Positions 1 to 7,399 of a stretch of 13,998 bases of DNA are shown in pieces. The stretch is from Bacillota bacterium. Its GTDB lineage: Bacteria > Bacillota > Clostridia > Acetivibrionales > DTU013. Where the stretch lies: the NCBI GenBank assembly GCA_023409615.1, contig JAEYRF010000186.1:1-13998 (forward strand), read 5' to 3'. The notes beneath the pieces were generated by a model, which had not been told where the DNA came from, searched no databases, and saw only the letters and a list, made by a program, of their open reading frames with translations. How positions within the stretch are numbered: position 1 is the first letter of the stretch; every line of letters starts with the position of its first letter. Position numbers and translations under genes: made by a program.

Positions 1-3000
1 CCTCTGAAAGCATTAAATAATGTTATTTACTGGAATCTGGTGATGCCGATCAAAGGGATCCGACTGAAGGCTGCAGAATGTGGACAGGTACTTCCCGAGG
101 TGGACGTCGGTATTCGGACTGGTGATACGCCTCAGAAGGACCGTACAAGGATGCAGAAATATCCACCCGATATTTTAATCACAACACCGGAATCACTTTA
201 TATCATGCTCACGTCAGAATCATACCGCAAGCTGTTTTCCACTGTGGAATACCTTATAGTAGACGAAATACATTCCATCTGTGCCAATAAGCGTGGAGTT
301 CATCTTGCCGTTACGATGGAACGACTTGAACATATATCTGAGAAACCTTTGAAACGTATCGGCCTAACTGCTACTATCAATCCGCTTGAAGAGGCTGCGC
401 ATTTTCTGGCGGGAAACCGAACTGCTGTGACAGTGCTGAATACAGAGAATCGGGCTAGATTACAGATGTCCCCTAAGCGGGATCAGACAATATCAGAAAT
501 ATCATCTGCAGCGGAGCGAAGCAGACAAGTCACTGTTATCAACTGTGACAAGAAAAAATCTTTTGATCTGAAAATCAGTATGCCGGTCAAGGATTTTAAA
601 GTGCTTCCCGAAAACACAGTATGGCCGGCTATTTATGCGGAACTGTTGGTGTTGATCAAAGCGCACAGGTCGACTTTGATTTTTGTTAATAACAGGAAGG
701 TCGCTGAGATGGTGGCTTCCGGACTAAACATATTGGCGGGGGAGCCATTCGTAAAAACTCATCATGGTAGTGTCTCCAAAGAGTTGCGCCAGGAGCTGGA
801 GCGTCAACTGAAGGACGGTGAGATCACTTGTCTTGTGTCTACATCGTCTCTGGAACTTGGCATCGACATCGGAAGTATAGATCTGGTTGTACAGGTCAGT
901 TCTCCCGGAACATCATCACAGGTTCTGCAAAGAATTGGCCGTTCCGGCCATAGACTTGATGCCGTAAGCAAGGGAGTCATCATTCCAAAGACAAGAGGAG
1001 ATTTGCTGGATGCCGCTTTTGTTTCCTATCAGGCAAAGAAATATGACATAGAAAATATTACGGTACCACAAAACTGTCTCGATATTTTAGCCCAACAGAT
1101 CGTATCAATTGCATGTGAAGGGGAGCAGGATGCTTCGGAGATTTACAAGATAATATGTGGGGCTTATCCCTACAGGGACCTTCCGCAAAAGCAGTTTGAG
1201 GATGTGCTGCTGATGCTTGCGGATCCTTCTCCCGGCAGTTCACCGGGATCTGCAAAGCCAAGGATCTACTATGACCGGGTCAGCGGAAAGATACGAGGTA
1301 ATCCGCTGGGAAGAAGAATGTGCCTTATGAACAGCGGCACAATACCAAATAAGGGCAATTATGCAGTGTATTTGCGAGATACAGGAATGAAGATCGGAGA
1401 GCTTCAGGAGGAATTTGTATTCGAAAGCAAATTAGGTGACAGATTTTATCTGGGAAGCTCTGTATGGCGCCTGGAGAAGGTTGAGAAGGACAGGGTGATA
1501 GTCAGCGCATCTAATGCGTCCGGTGCCAAGATACCCTTCTGGATTGGCGACCAGGTTCTCAGAACAGTACAAACAGGGAAAAAGCTGGGGCAATTTCTTC
1601 AATTATTAGAGACGATATATGATAAAGAGGATTTTTCCGAATTCGCAAACAGAGAATGCGGGATGGATAAAACCTCCGCAGACAACCTGAGAAACTATAT
1701 TGCCGATCAGCTTTCGGTTTTCAAATCCCTGCCTGGTGCAAATAGGATTGTATGTGAGCATTTCAGTGATGAAGTGGGAGACAGACGCATTATTATCCAT
1801 TCTCCCTTTGGCGGCCGGATCCATGCGCCGCTTGCGGTAATCCTCCAAGCGAAGCTGTCCAGACTTTTGAACTGCCGTATGGAGTATGTCTACAACAATG
1901 ACGGGATTTTGTTTCATATCCTAGGTTATACCGGCAAGCTTTCCAATCTGTTTTCGCTAATAGACCTGGGAAGCCTTGAGGATGATATATTTGAATTATT
2001 GCCTGACGCATATCTGTTCAATGTCAATTTCAGATACAATCTTACGCGGTCTCTACTGGTGGAAATGAATGGCTTTGGGAAAAGGACGCCGTTGTGGGTG
2101 CAGCGGCTTAGATGTGCTGAAACAGCTGAGGCTGTATTGAAGGAGCCCGATCATCCTGCAGTAGTGGAAACTTACCGTGAATGTATGAATGACATCTTTG
2201 ATATAAGCAGCTTGTATGAAGTCATGGAACAAATCGCTCAAGGAAGGATCCGGACTGTGGATGTTTATACTGAGAAGCCTTCTCCCTTTTCATCTGAGCT
2301 GATATTTAACTTCTGGCAGATTTATCAGTACATATACGATTTGCCGGTTGCAGAGCGCAGAAACCAGTTATTGGTCAATGACAGGGACTTTATCCAGCTT
2401 GCGGCAGGAGTTAACGGCGAATACGACCTGCTGGATCCAAGAGCCATTGCTGCGGTTGAAAAGGAGCTTAACGAATATAAGTACTGTAGAAAATTTAATA
2501 ATGCAGATGAATTGTATTATTTTCTCTATTCCTTTGGAGAATTACGAGCAGAGCCCTATTCAACCACGAAATTCATTGAGACAGATGAGGATACTTTGTG
2601 TGAACTGCTTGAACAGCTGGAAAAGCAGGGAAGAATCATCCGGACACGTGTAAATAGACAGGATGAGCAGGCTGAATTTGGTGGACTGGACAGCCATGAC
2701 GGGCTGGGTGGACTCTACTGGGTGGCTTCAGAGGATTATCCGCTATATCGAGTCACTGCCGGTGAGGATCCGGAAAACTCAATTGTAAAGACAGGAAAGC
2801 CTGGAGAGGAGAAAGAGGCAAGGGCAGTAGAGCTGTTAAGCAGTTATATTTTTGATTTGGCACCTAACGCAAATGAAGCAGCTGTGAGACTAATCAGAAG
2901 AGCGGTGCTGTTTCGTGGTCCTTTTACGACAAGAGAGCTTGAAAAGCAATATGAGATGAAGACAGATCTGCTCAACCAAGCTGTCAACGAGCTTAAAGCT

Positions 3001-4671
3001 ACTGGGGAAATATATAGAATTAAAGAAATGGCTTCGCAGGGAGATGCGATTTATTGCCATCGAAAGGTTTATGAACGGATCAAGCAAAAAACAGTTGTTT
3101 TGGCCAGAAGCGATATAAAACCAAAGGAGCCTGAGGTTTTTTGCAATTTTCTTTTCAGCAGGCATTTGCTTAATGATAATGTACTTCCACAGGATGAAAA
3201 ATTAGTTGAAGTTATTAAGCTACTTCAGGGTCAGTACTTCCCGGTCTCCTGGTGGGAGGATTTCATATTGCCTTCCAGAATTGAGAACTACGAACCAAAG
3301 ATGTTGGATTATCTTTGTGCTACCGGTATTGTCCAGTGGCGCGGCAGAACCAACAAGACTGCCAGGGAGGCTGCATTTTTTCTGAGCAGTGAAGAAGAGG
3401 ACAGTCTTGATCAGGAGCAAGAGCATAGGCAATCAAATGGACAGGAGGATATAAAGGGACAGCAATCACATGGACTGGGAGATCAACAGGGGCAGGCTTT
3501 TGTACCGGCACAGACTAAAATAATGGCAAAGGCTAATATTCAGGAAAAGATTAGTGCGCAGGCACAGGCTAATGTACAAGAACAGGAAAAGTTAAAGGAG
3601 CAGGCGAGTGGTCTGGTAAATGAATCGATGAAGCAATTCGCCGCTGATGAAATAGAAAAAAGTATACTAGAGATATTGAACGACAGCGGTGCCATTTTCA
3701 TAAAGGATCTATCGAAACGTATGAAACTGTCTCCGGCCGAACTGCTAGCAAAACTAGAAGGCTTGGTATGGCGGGGAGTAGTGGCAAACGATTCCTTCTC
3801 TGTTGCCCGCTACTACATAGACAGTGAAAAGAAAAACTCACCATGGCTTAAATATAATACAACTCCCAGTATGGGAAGGTGGTATAGGGCACCATTATTT
3901 AGTTCGACAGACTATTATACCGCAACAGACAGTTCCGGCAATGTGGGCAGTTCCGGTACAGTGGTCAGTTTTGGTAAAGCAGGCAGCACAATAGGAAATT
4001 TCGTTGTAACAGGTAGAACAGCAGAGGAAGGCACAGAAAAGGCTTTGCATAATCATATCCTGAACCTTCTGGATCGGTACGGAATAATTTCCAGGGAAAT
4101 TGCAAATACGGATAAGGGTGTTTTCAAATGGTCGGATATCTATACATGGCTTAAAAAAAATGAGTTCACGAGTGGTATCAAAAGGGGCTTTTATGTTTCA
4201 GGTCTATCGGGTATACAATTTGCTTGTGACATAGATATCGACGGGCTCAGGACACATGACAATTATTCCGGCGAGGAAAAGTATATCACGCTTTGCAGCT
4301 GCGATCCTGCAAATCCATATAAGGATATCCTCTCTTCAGCTTCGCCGGCCAGGCTCGGAAAGCAGCAGGGAACAGCCGTTGTGTTCAGAAATGGGAAACC
4401 TGTACTGGCAGTCAGAGAATATGGCAGCACGTTCCAGAGCTTGACAGATGAGCCAGACATATTGGAGAAGGCCGCTTCAAGCTTTGTGCAAAGCTTTCAC
4501 AACCGACAGATCTGGACAGGCAGAAAAAATCTATTCACAGAACATTGGCTCGAATCAGGTCAGGATGAGGAACGCTGCAAAATCGAAGATTCTCCGATTT
4601 ACGATAAACTGCTGGAGCTTGGCTATGACAGAGGCTACAGCGGAGCCACACTCTGGCGGAAAAGCCTGTGA
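1..4671 (+). CDS. lhr: Lhr-family ATP-dependent DNA helicase, full-length type with C-terminal extension (5' partial)
   Basis: This is a superfamily 2 helicase of the Lhr (large helicase-related) family, which works on DNA in repair. The frame is open from base 1, reading PLKALNN (motif Ia), so the true start and the Walker A motif lie upstream of the window. Counting residues from base 1, the visible motifs are ILITTPESL, the DEIH box at 88-91, GLTATI (motif III), and QRIGRSGH at 310-317 (motif VI). A beta-barrel-like region follows (about 443-533, with NSGTIPNKGNYAVYL), then the DEAD/H-associated region with IHSPFGGRIHAP near 599-610. The C-terminal half has a winged-helix-like stretch (RGPFTTRELEKQY) and the late GRW, RGFYVSGLSGIQFA and DPANPY motifs typical of full-length bacterial Lhr. 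At least 1556 residues are present, similar in size to E. coli Lhr. A Gln/Glu-rich insert (1131-1204) and a Ser/Gly-rich patch (about 1311-1337) interrupt the C-terminal half. Confidence 0.95.
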   Translation, partial: PLKALNNVIYWNLVMPIKGIRLKAAECGQVLPEVDVGIRTGDTPQKDRTRMQKYPPDILITTPESLYIMLTSESYRKLFSTVEYLIVDEIHSICANKRGVHLAVTMERLEHISEKPLKRIGLTATINPLEEAAHFLAGNRTAVTVLNTENRARLQMSPKRDQTISEISSAAERSRQVTVINCDKKKSFDLKISMPVKDFKVLPENTVWPAIYAELLVLIKAHRSTLIFVNNRKVAEMVASGLNILAGEPFVKTHHGSVSKELRQELERQLKDGEITCLVSTSSLELGIDIGSIDLVVQVSSPGTSSQVLQRIGRSGHRLDAVSKGVIIPKTRGDLLDAAFVSYQAKKYDIENITVPQNCLDILAQQIVSIACEGEQDASEIYKIICGAYPYRDLPQKQFEDVLLMLADPSPGSSPGSAKPRIYYDRVSGKIRGNPLGRRMCLMNSGTIPNKGNYAVYLRDTGMKIGELQEEFVFESKLGDRFYLGSSVWRLEKVEKDRVIVSASNASGAKIPFWIGDQVLRTVQTGKKLGQFLQLLETIYDKEDFSEFANRECGMDKTSADNLRNYIADQLSVFKSLPGANRIVCEHFSDEVGDRRIIIHSPFGGRIHAPLAVILQAKLSRLLNCRMEYVYNNDGILFHILGYTGKLSNLFSLIDLGSLEDDIFELLPDAYLFNVNFRYNLTRSLLVEMNGFGKRTPLWVQRLRCAETAEAVLKEPDHPAVVETYRECMNDIFDISSLYEVMEQIAQGRIRTVDVYTEKPSPFSSELIFNFWQIYQYIYDLPVAERRNQLLVNDRDFIQLAAGVNGEYDLLDPRAIAAVEKELNEYKYCRKFNNADELYYFLYSFGELRAEPYSTTKFIETDEDTLCELLEQLEKQGRIIRTRVNRQDEQAEFGGLDSHDGLGGLYWVASEDYPLYRVTAGEDPENSIVKTGKPGEEKEARAVELLSSYIFDLAPNANEAAVRLIRRAVLFRGPFTTRELEKQYEMKTDLLNQAVNELKATGEIYRIKEMASQGDAIYCHRKVYERIKQKTVVLARSDIKPKEPEVFCNFLFSRHLLNDNVLPQDEKLVEVIKLLQGQYFPVSWWEDFILPSRIENYEPKMLDYLCATGIVQWRGRTNKTAREAAFFLSSEEEDSLDQEQEHRQSNGQEDIKGQQSHGLGDQQGQAFVPAQTKIMAKANIQEKISAQAQANVQEQEKLKEQASGLVNESMKQFAADEIEKSILEILNDSGAIFIKDLSKRMKLSPAELLAKLEGLVWRGVVANDSFSVARYYIDSEKKNSPWLKYNTTPSMGRWYRAPLFSSTDYYTATDSSGNVGSSGTVVSFGKAGSTIGNFVVTGRTAEEGTEKALHNHILNLLDRYGIISREIANTDKGVFKWSDIYTWLKKNEFTSGIKRGFYVSGLSGIQFACDIDIDGLRTHDNYSGEEKYITLCSCDPANPYKDILSSASPARLGKQQGTAVVFRNGKPVLAVREYGSTFQSLTDEPDILEKAASSFVQSFHNRQIWTGRKNLFTEHWLESGQDEERCKIEDSPIYDKLLELGYDRGYSGATLWRKSL
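3391..3612 (+). other. Low-complexity Gln/Glu/Ala-rich insert within lhr
   Basis: The encoded segment (residues about 1131-1204 counted from base 1) starts at the EEEDSLDQEQ stretch and is dominated by Gln, Glu, Gly, Ala and Lys, with GQ/QQ and AQA/QEQ runs. The flanking sequence returns to ordinary folded-domain composition. It lies between winged-helix-like parts of the Lhr C-terminal region and probably acts as a flexible linker. The frame is intact throughout. Confidence 0.7.
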
Positions 4672-4704
4672 GGTATAACATTTTTATATTCTCGAATAAG
4701 TTTT

Positions 4705-4713
4705 GTGGGAGGA
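4705..4713 (+). promoter_or_regulatory. Ribosome binding site fixing the start of the cysteine-cluster gene
   Basis: GTGGGAGGA lies 8 bases before the ATG at 4722. It decides against the in-frame GTG at 4668, which overlaps the lhr stop and has no comparable Shine-Dalgarno sequence. Confidence 0.75.
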
Positions 4714-4721
4714 AGATAACG

Positions 4722-5777
4722 ATGTTTGAAAACAAAATAGGACAACCATTTGAAAACCTTGGCAGGCGTATAATTTATTCTTACCTGGCAACCTACCCCG
4801 AATTAAAGCTGAATATGAATTGTGATACAAGTGAATTATCGCAGAGGCAGATGTACGACTTTTTGTATGACACTATTAATATAGTCTATAACGATTTATC
4901 AATTATCAATGTGGCAGATGAACCTGACGAGTGCTATGAATGGTGGCAGTGTAATAATGTCAAGCCTGAACTTATCTTGAAAATGCAAAAAATCGAAAAG
5001 AATTTCTTTAGTTTTTTTGAATACTTTGTAAAAATGGGGTTATTAGGTGAAATTTTTGATAAAAGATTAATCATAAGCAAGTCAGGTATGAAGATCATGC
5101 AGAAAACAAAGGATAAACTGTTACTGGTCGGGCTTATTTGTGATGAATCAAAAGATTGCTATATATTTAGACATAATAAATACGAAGAACTGTTCTCTGC
5201 CTGGAAGCTGCATTGTAGTGGGCTAAAAGATGGTAAGATCCGCGCTCAAGATATTATGATATTTCTCCATGGTATATTTGACGGTAAACAATATACTGCA
5301 TCAGAAATGTTCGGTAAAATATGTGATCAGAAACAAATTACTGAACTTGAAAGTTACTTTCTAAAAAAGGGGTATACCGCCGTTAGCAATGAAATGAGTG
5401 TTATATACGAGAAAGAGTATCCCAAAAAGCAAAGAGCGTACATGCGTATCTATTATGATTGGCGCATGAAAAATCAGATAGTGTTTTACTTTAAGGTACC
5501 TCAATTCAGCATTCTAATAAAATCATACGATAAAATGGATGATGAATTGAAAGCCTTAGTCTTCAACAGGACAAAAACCTGTGATGGCTGCGGTTATTGC
5601 AACCAGACCGATAAAACCGGAAAACGTCCGCGCCTTGCCTTAAATCTTGAATTTAATAATCAGACACTTTTGAAATGTCCGATTTTCCCTGTAATTGCCT
5701 GGAATAATACAGATGAAACAATGATTAATGTTGTTAAAAAGATTTTCGATTTTGCTGAAGATACATTATATAAATAA
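4722..5777 (+). CDS. Uncharacterised 351-residue protein with C-terminal Cx2Cx2C cluster
   Basis: I cannot assign a function. The start is ATG 4722, 8 bases after GTGGGAGGA and 50 bases after lhr. The protein has no obvious signal peptide or membrane segment and looks cytosolic. The N-terminal part is rich in aromatic residues and may be mostly helical. Near the C-terminus is C287-x2-C290-x2-C293 in the motif CDGCGYCNQTDKTGKRP, followed by C319 (LLKCPIFP); these could form a zinc or iron-sulfur site. From memory, similar C-terminal motifs occur in hypothetical proteins of Clostridia, but I cannot name a family. The gene is more A+T-rich than lhr and lies 18 bases before the AlkX gene, so it may be co-expressed with two DNA-repair genes. 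A DNA-related role is inferred only from that position. Confidence 0.85.
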   Translation: MFENKIGQPFENLGRRIIYSYLATYPELKLNMNCDTSELSQRQMYDFLYDTINIVYNDLSIINVADEPDECYEWWQCNNVKPELILKMQKIEKNFFSFFEYFVKMGLLGEIFDKRLIISKSGMKIMQKTKDKLLLVGLICDESKDCYIFRHNKYEELFSAWKLHCSGLKDGKIRAQDIMIFLHGIFDGKQYTASEMFGKICDQKQITELESYFLKKGYTAVSNEMSVIYEKEYPKKQRAYMRIYYDWRMKNQIVFYFKVPQFSILIKSYDKMDDELKALVFNRTKTCDGCGYCNQTDKTGKRPRLALNLEFNNQTLLKCPIFPVIAWNNTDETMINVVKKIFDFAEDTLYK

Positions 5778-5795
5778 GCATATTGGAGAATACCA

Positions 5796-7001
5796 ATGAT
5801 CCATCTAACAAACCGACAGGCAAGACAATTTATCCTTCTAAAGCACGGACTACTGGGCGAATATAAATTTATCGGCAAGCAGGGCGCGCTCGACTTCATA
5901 AGTCAGGCAGGCTGTATTCAGTTTGACCCTATTGATGCGTGCGGCAAGAATGCGGAGCTTACCTTGCAGTCGCGCATTAAAGGCTTCACAAAGCAATCAC
6001 TTTACAATCTACTGTATAGTAACCGTAAGCTTGTAGATTATCCAGATAAAAATCTATCCATTATTCCGACAGAGGACTGGCCTTATTTTGAGCGTTATCG
6101 AAAAGCTTCACGAGCAGGTGGATTGCAATTTGAAGGGCTTGCTGAGCTAGAAGATCAAGCCAAATCTTATTTGAAAGATCATGGCCCGGTAAGCTCTGAT
6201 GAGCTGCCAATAACCGGCAGTGTACACTGGCATTCTTCTATCCATTGGAGTGGTGATTGGGGCGGCAGCACAAAAGCGTCGCGCTCAGTGCTGGAGCAGT
6301 TGTACTCCACCGGCGAGCTGATTATTCATCATAAGAATGGTACACGAAAGTATTACGATCTTGCTGACAGATATTTACCTATCGGATTGCTTAATGCTCC
6401 TGACCCATTACCGGACGAGTTTGAACATCAAAAGTGGCGGGTACTGCGGCGCATTGGTGCGGTTGGGCTTCTGTGGAACCACCCATCTGATGCATGGCTG
6501 AATATATGGGGCTTAAAATCAGAGCAGAGAAATGAAGCGTTAAGAGAATTGTTTGATGAAGGAAAAATCCTCGAAATCAGTGTGGAAGATCTAAAAAACA
6601 CTCTGTTCTGCAGTACAGAGGATCTATCGCTTATCGAGACAGTTCTGCAAAATGATACATTCAAACAGCGTTGTGAGCTCATCGCACCGCTTGACTGCAT
6701 GATGTGGGACAGGAAGCTTATCAGTGCTCTGTTCAACTTTGATTACACCTGGGAAATCTACACTCCCGCCGATAAACGGAAATACGGGTTCTACGTTCTG
6801 CCATTACTTTATGGCGATGGTTTTATCGGCAGGGTGGAAGCAGTTGCTGACAAGAAGTCATGTACTCTGACTGTAAAAAATATCTGGTATGAGGATGGCG
6901 TAAAGCAGACAAAAAAGCTTCAGAACGATATCGAGAGATGTATAAAGCGATTTGCAAAATTCAACATGTGTGAAAATATAAACTGCGATTTACATGACTG
7001 A
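5796..7001 (+). CDS. alkX: YcaQ/AlkX-type winged-helix DNA glycosylase (HTH_42 family)
   Basis: This is a 401-residue member of the HTH_42 (PF06224) family, close in length to E. coli YcaQ/AlkX, a DNA glycosylase that unhooks interstrand cross-links. The family's catalytic Q-x-D motif is present as Q42-F43-D44 (CIQFDPID). A winged-helix segment follows (GPVSSDELP, then DWGGSTKASRSVLEQLYSTG, about 128-180). The C-terminal signature MMWDRKLISALFNFDYTWE, YTPADKRKYGFYVLP and GDGFIGRVEA is strongly family-typical. The ATG at 5796 has GGAG at 5785-5788, 7 bases upstream. The E. coli Lhr C-terminal domain has been related to the same fold, so the closeness to lhr is meaningful. AlkX activity is inferred from the QxD motif; a related AlkZ-type substrate range is possible. 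A decayed copy of part of this gene lies just downstream. Confidence 0.9.
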   Translation: MIHLTNRQARQFILLKHGLLGEYKFIGKQGALDFISQAGCIQFDPIDACGKNAELTLQSRIKGFTKQSLYNLLYSNRKLVDYPDKNLSIIPTEDWPYFERYRKASRAGGLQFEGLAELEDQAKSYLKDHGPVSSDELPITGSVHWHSSIHWSGDWGGSTKASRSVLEQLYSTGELIIHHKNGTRKYYDLADRYLPIGLLNAPDPLPDEFEHQKWRVLRRIGAVGLLWNHPSDAWLNIWGLKSEQRNEALRELFDEGKILEISVEDLKNTLFCSTEDLSLIETVLQNDTFKQRCELIAPLDCMMWDRKLISALFNFDYTWEIYTPADKRKYGFYVLPLLYGDGFIGRVEAVADKKSCTLTVKNIWYEDGVKQTKKLQNDIERCIKRFAKFNMCENINCDLHD

Positions 7002-7051
7002 TTTTCATCATTCTTTTCATGTCCAATATTTCACGAGAATGAGCTGCCCGG

Positions 7052-7099
7052 CACGAGCTGGCGGATTGCGATTTGATGGGCTTGCTGAAACCAGAAAAT
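7052..7099 (+). pseudogene. Decayed fragment of a second alkX-like gene
   Basis: Bases 7052-7088 match 6109-6145 inside alkX at 33 of 37 positions with no gap. The translation here, ARAGGLRFDGLAE, mirrors SRAGGLQFEGLAE in the intact protein (from residue 105). Similarity continues to about 7099 with a one-base insertion relative to 6141-6155, and more weakly to about 7128 with further small gaps. The frame ends at TAA 7108-7110. Two of the three amino-acid changes are conservative (Q/R, E/D), so the fragment looks like the relic of a diverged paralogue rather than a fresh duplication of the neighbour. I could not identify the rest of the gene in the flanks. Confidence 0.65.
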
Positions 7100-7141
7100 A
7101 CACCCAATAATCTGAGTGGGTGGGCATGATCTTAGTCGCAG

Positions 7142-7290
7142 TGAGCAAAAATTCCACTTTTGGGCAAAAATTTAAACAAAATTAACAAAAAATGTTATAA
7201 TACGTTACATAATTCAGGATTCAGCTGCATTATGGAGCTTAATACGCTGAAAATCGAACAAATGGTGCCCAAAACTGATATTTTTGCTCA
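7142..7290. mobile_element. MITE-like element with 25-bp imperfect terminal inverted repeats
   Basis: Bases 7142-7166 and the reverse complement of 7266-7290 agree at 22 of 25 positions. Both begin TGAGCAAAAAT and end TTTTGGGCA. The repeats enclose 99 bases of A+T-rich DNA with no coding capacity. The size (149 bp), long terminal inverted repeats and position between genes fit a miniature inverted-repeat transposable element. I could not find a clear target-site duplication: the flanks GTCGCAG and TTTGTGG do not match. An alternative is a large regulatory dyad for the downstream HTH protein. Confidence 0.5.
7173..7201 (+). promoter_or_regulatory. Candidate promoter inside the MITE-like element
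   Basis: An extended -10 box, TGTTATAAT, has its perfect TATAAT at 7196-7201. It is preceded at 17 bases by TAAACA (7173-7178), which matches four of the six consensus -35 positions. It faces the HTH gene and would add a second, longer transcript. Confidence 0.4.
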
Positions 7291-7338
7291 TTTGTGGGGT
7301 GCAGTCTTACATATCAAAAAGCATTTATAAGAAAAGTC

Positions 7339-7367
7339 TTGACAATGAGCCAATTGTTCCATAAAAT
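7339..7367 (+). promoter_or_regulatory. Sigma-A-type promoter of the HTH-hydrolase unit
   Basis: The -35 is a perfect TTGACA (7339-7344). After exactly 17 bases comes the -10 TAAAAT (7362-7367), one mismatch from consensus. Transcription would start near 7374, about 25 bases before the ATG at 7400. Confidence 0.75.
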
Positions 7368-7385
7368 TAAATTAAAAGGAACAAT
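7353..7385. promoter_or_regulatory. Candidate operator: inverted repeat bracketing the -10 box
   Basis: ATTGTTCC (7353-7360) and its exact complement GGAACAAT (7378-7385) are separated by 17 bases made only of A and T. The left arm sits in the -35/-10 spacer and the right arm sits at the expected transcription start. A protein bound here would block RNA polymerase. The obvious candidate is the HTH protein encoded immediately downstream, but that is inference. Confidence 0.55.
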
Positions 7386-7399
7386 AAGGAGCATTTATT

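Larger units (their letters stand above)
7002..7399 (+). other. Intergenic region between alkX and the HTH gene (contents)
   Basis: This 398-base gap has no intact gene. From left to right it holds a decayed alkX-like fragment (7052-7099, perhaps to about 7128), a small CACCCA/TGGGTG dyad (7101-7122) without a T-tract, a MITE-like element (7142-7290) with an internal promoter candidate, and the main promoter/operator of the HTH gene (7339-7385). I see no convincing terminator for alkX. Confidence 0.7.

Noticed and set aside
1..30. Missing Walker A motif in the helicase as a sign of inactivity
   Set aside because: Motif I lies upstream of motif Ia, outside the window, so its absence says nothing.
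40..60. GTG at 40 as the start of the helicase gene
   Set aside because: The frame is open to base 1 and the upstream codons read PLKALNN, a conserved Lhr helicase motif, so the gene is cut by the window edge.
1606..2241. Minus-strand open frames inside lhr
   Set aside because: They overlap one another and the conserved Lhr coding sequence, and show no domain or start signal.
4668..4721. GTG start at 4668 overlapping the lhr stop
   Set aside because: The ATG at 4722 has a far better ribosome binding site (GTGGGAGGA), and the extra 18 residues look like translated leader.
7101..7122. CACCCA/TGGGTG dyad as the alkX terminator
   Set aside because: The stem is only 6 bp with a 10-base loop and has no T-tract after it. 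It also lies in the region of weak alkX similarity.
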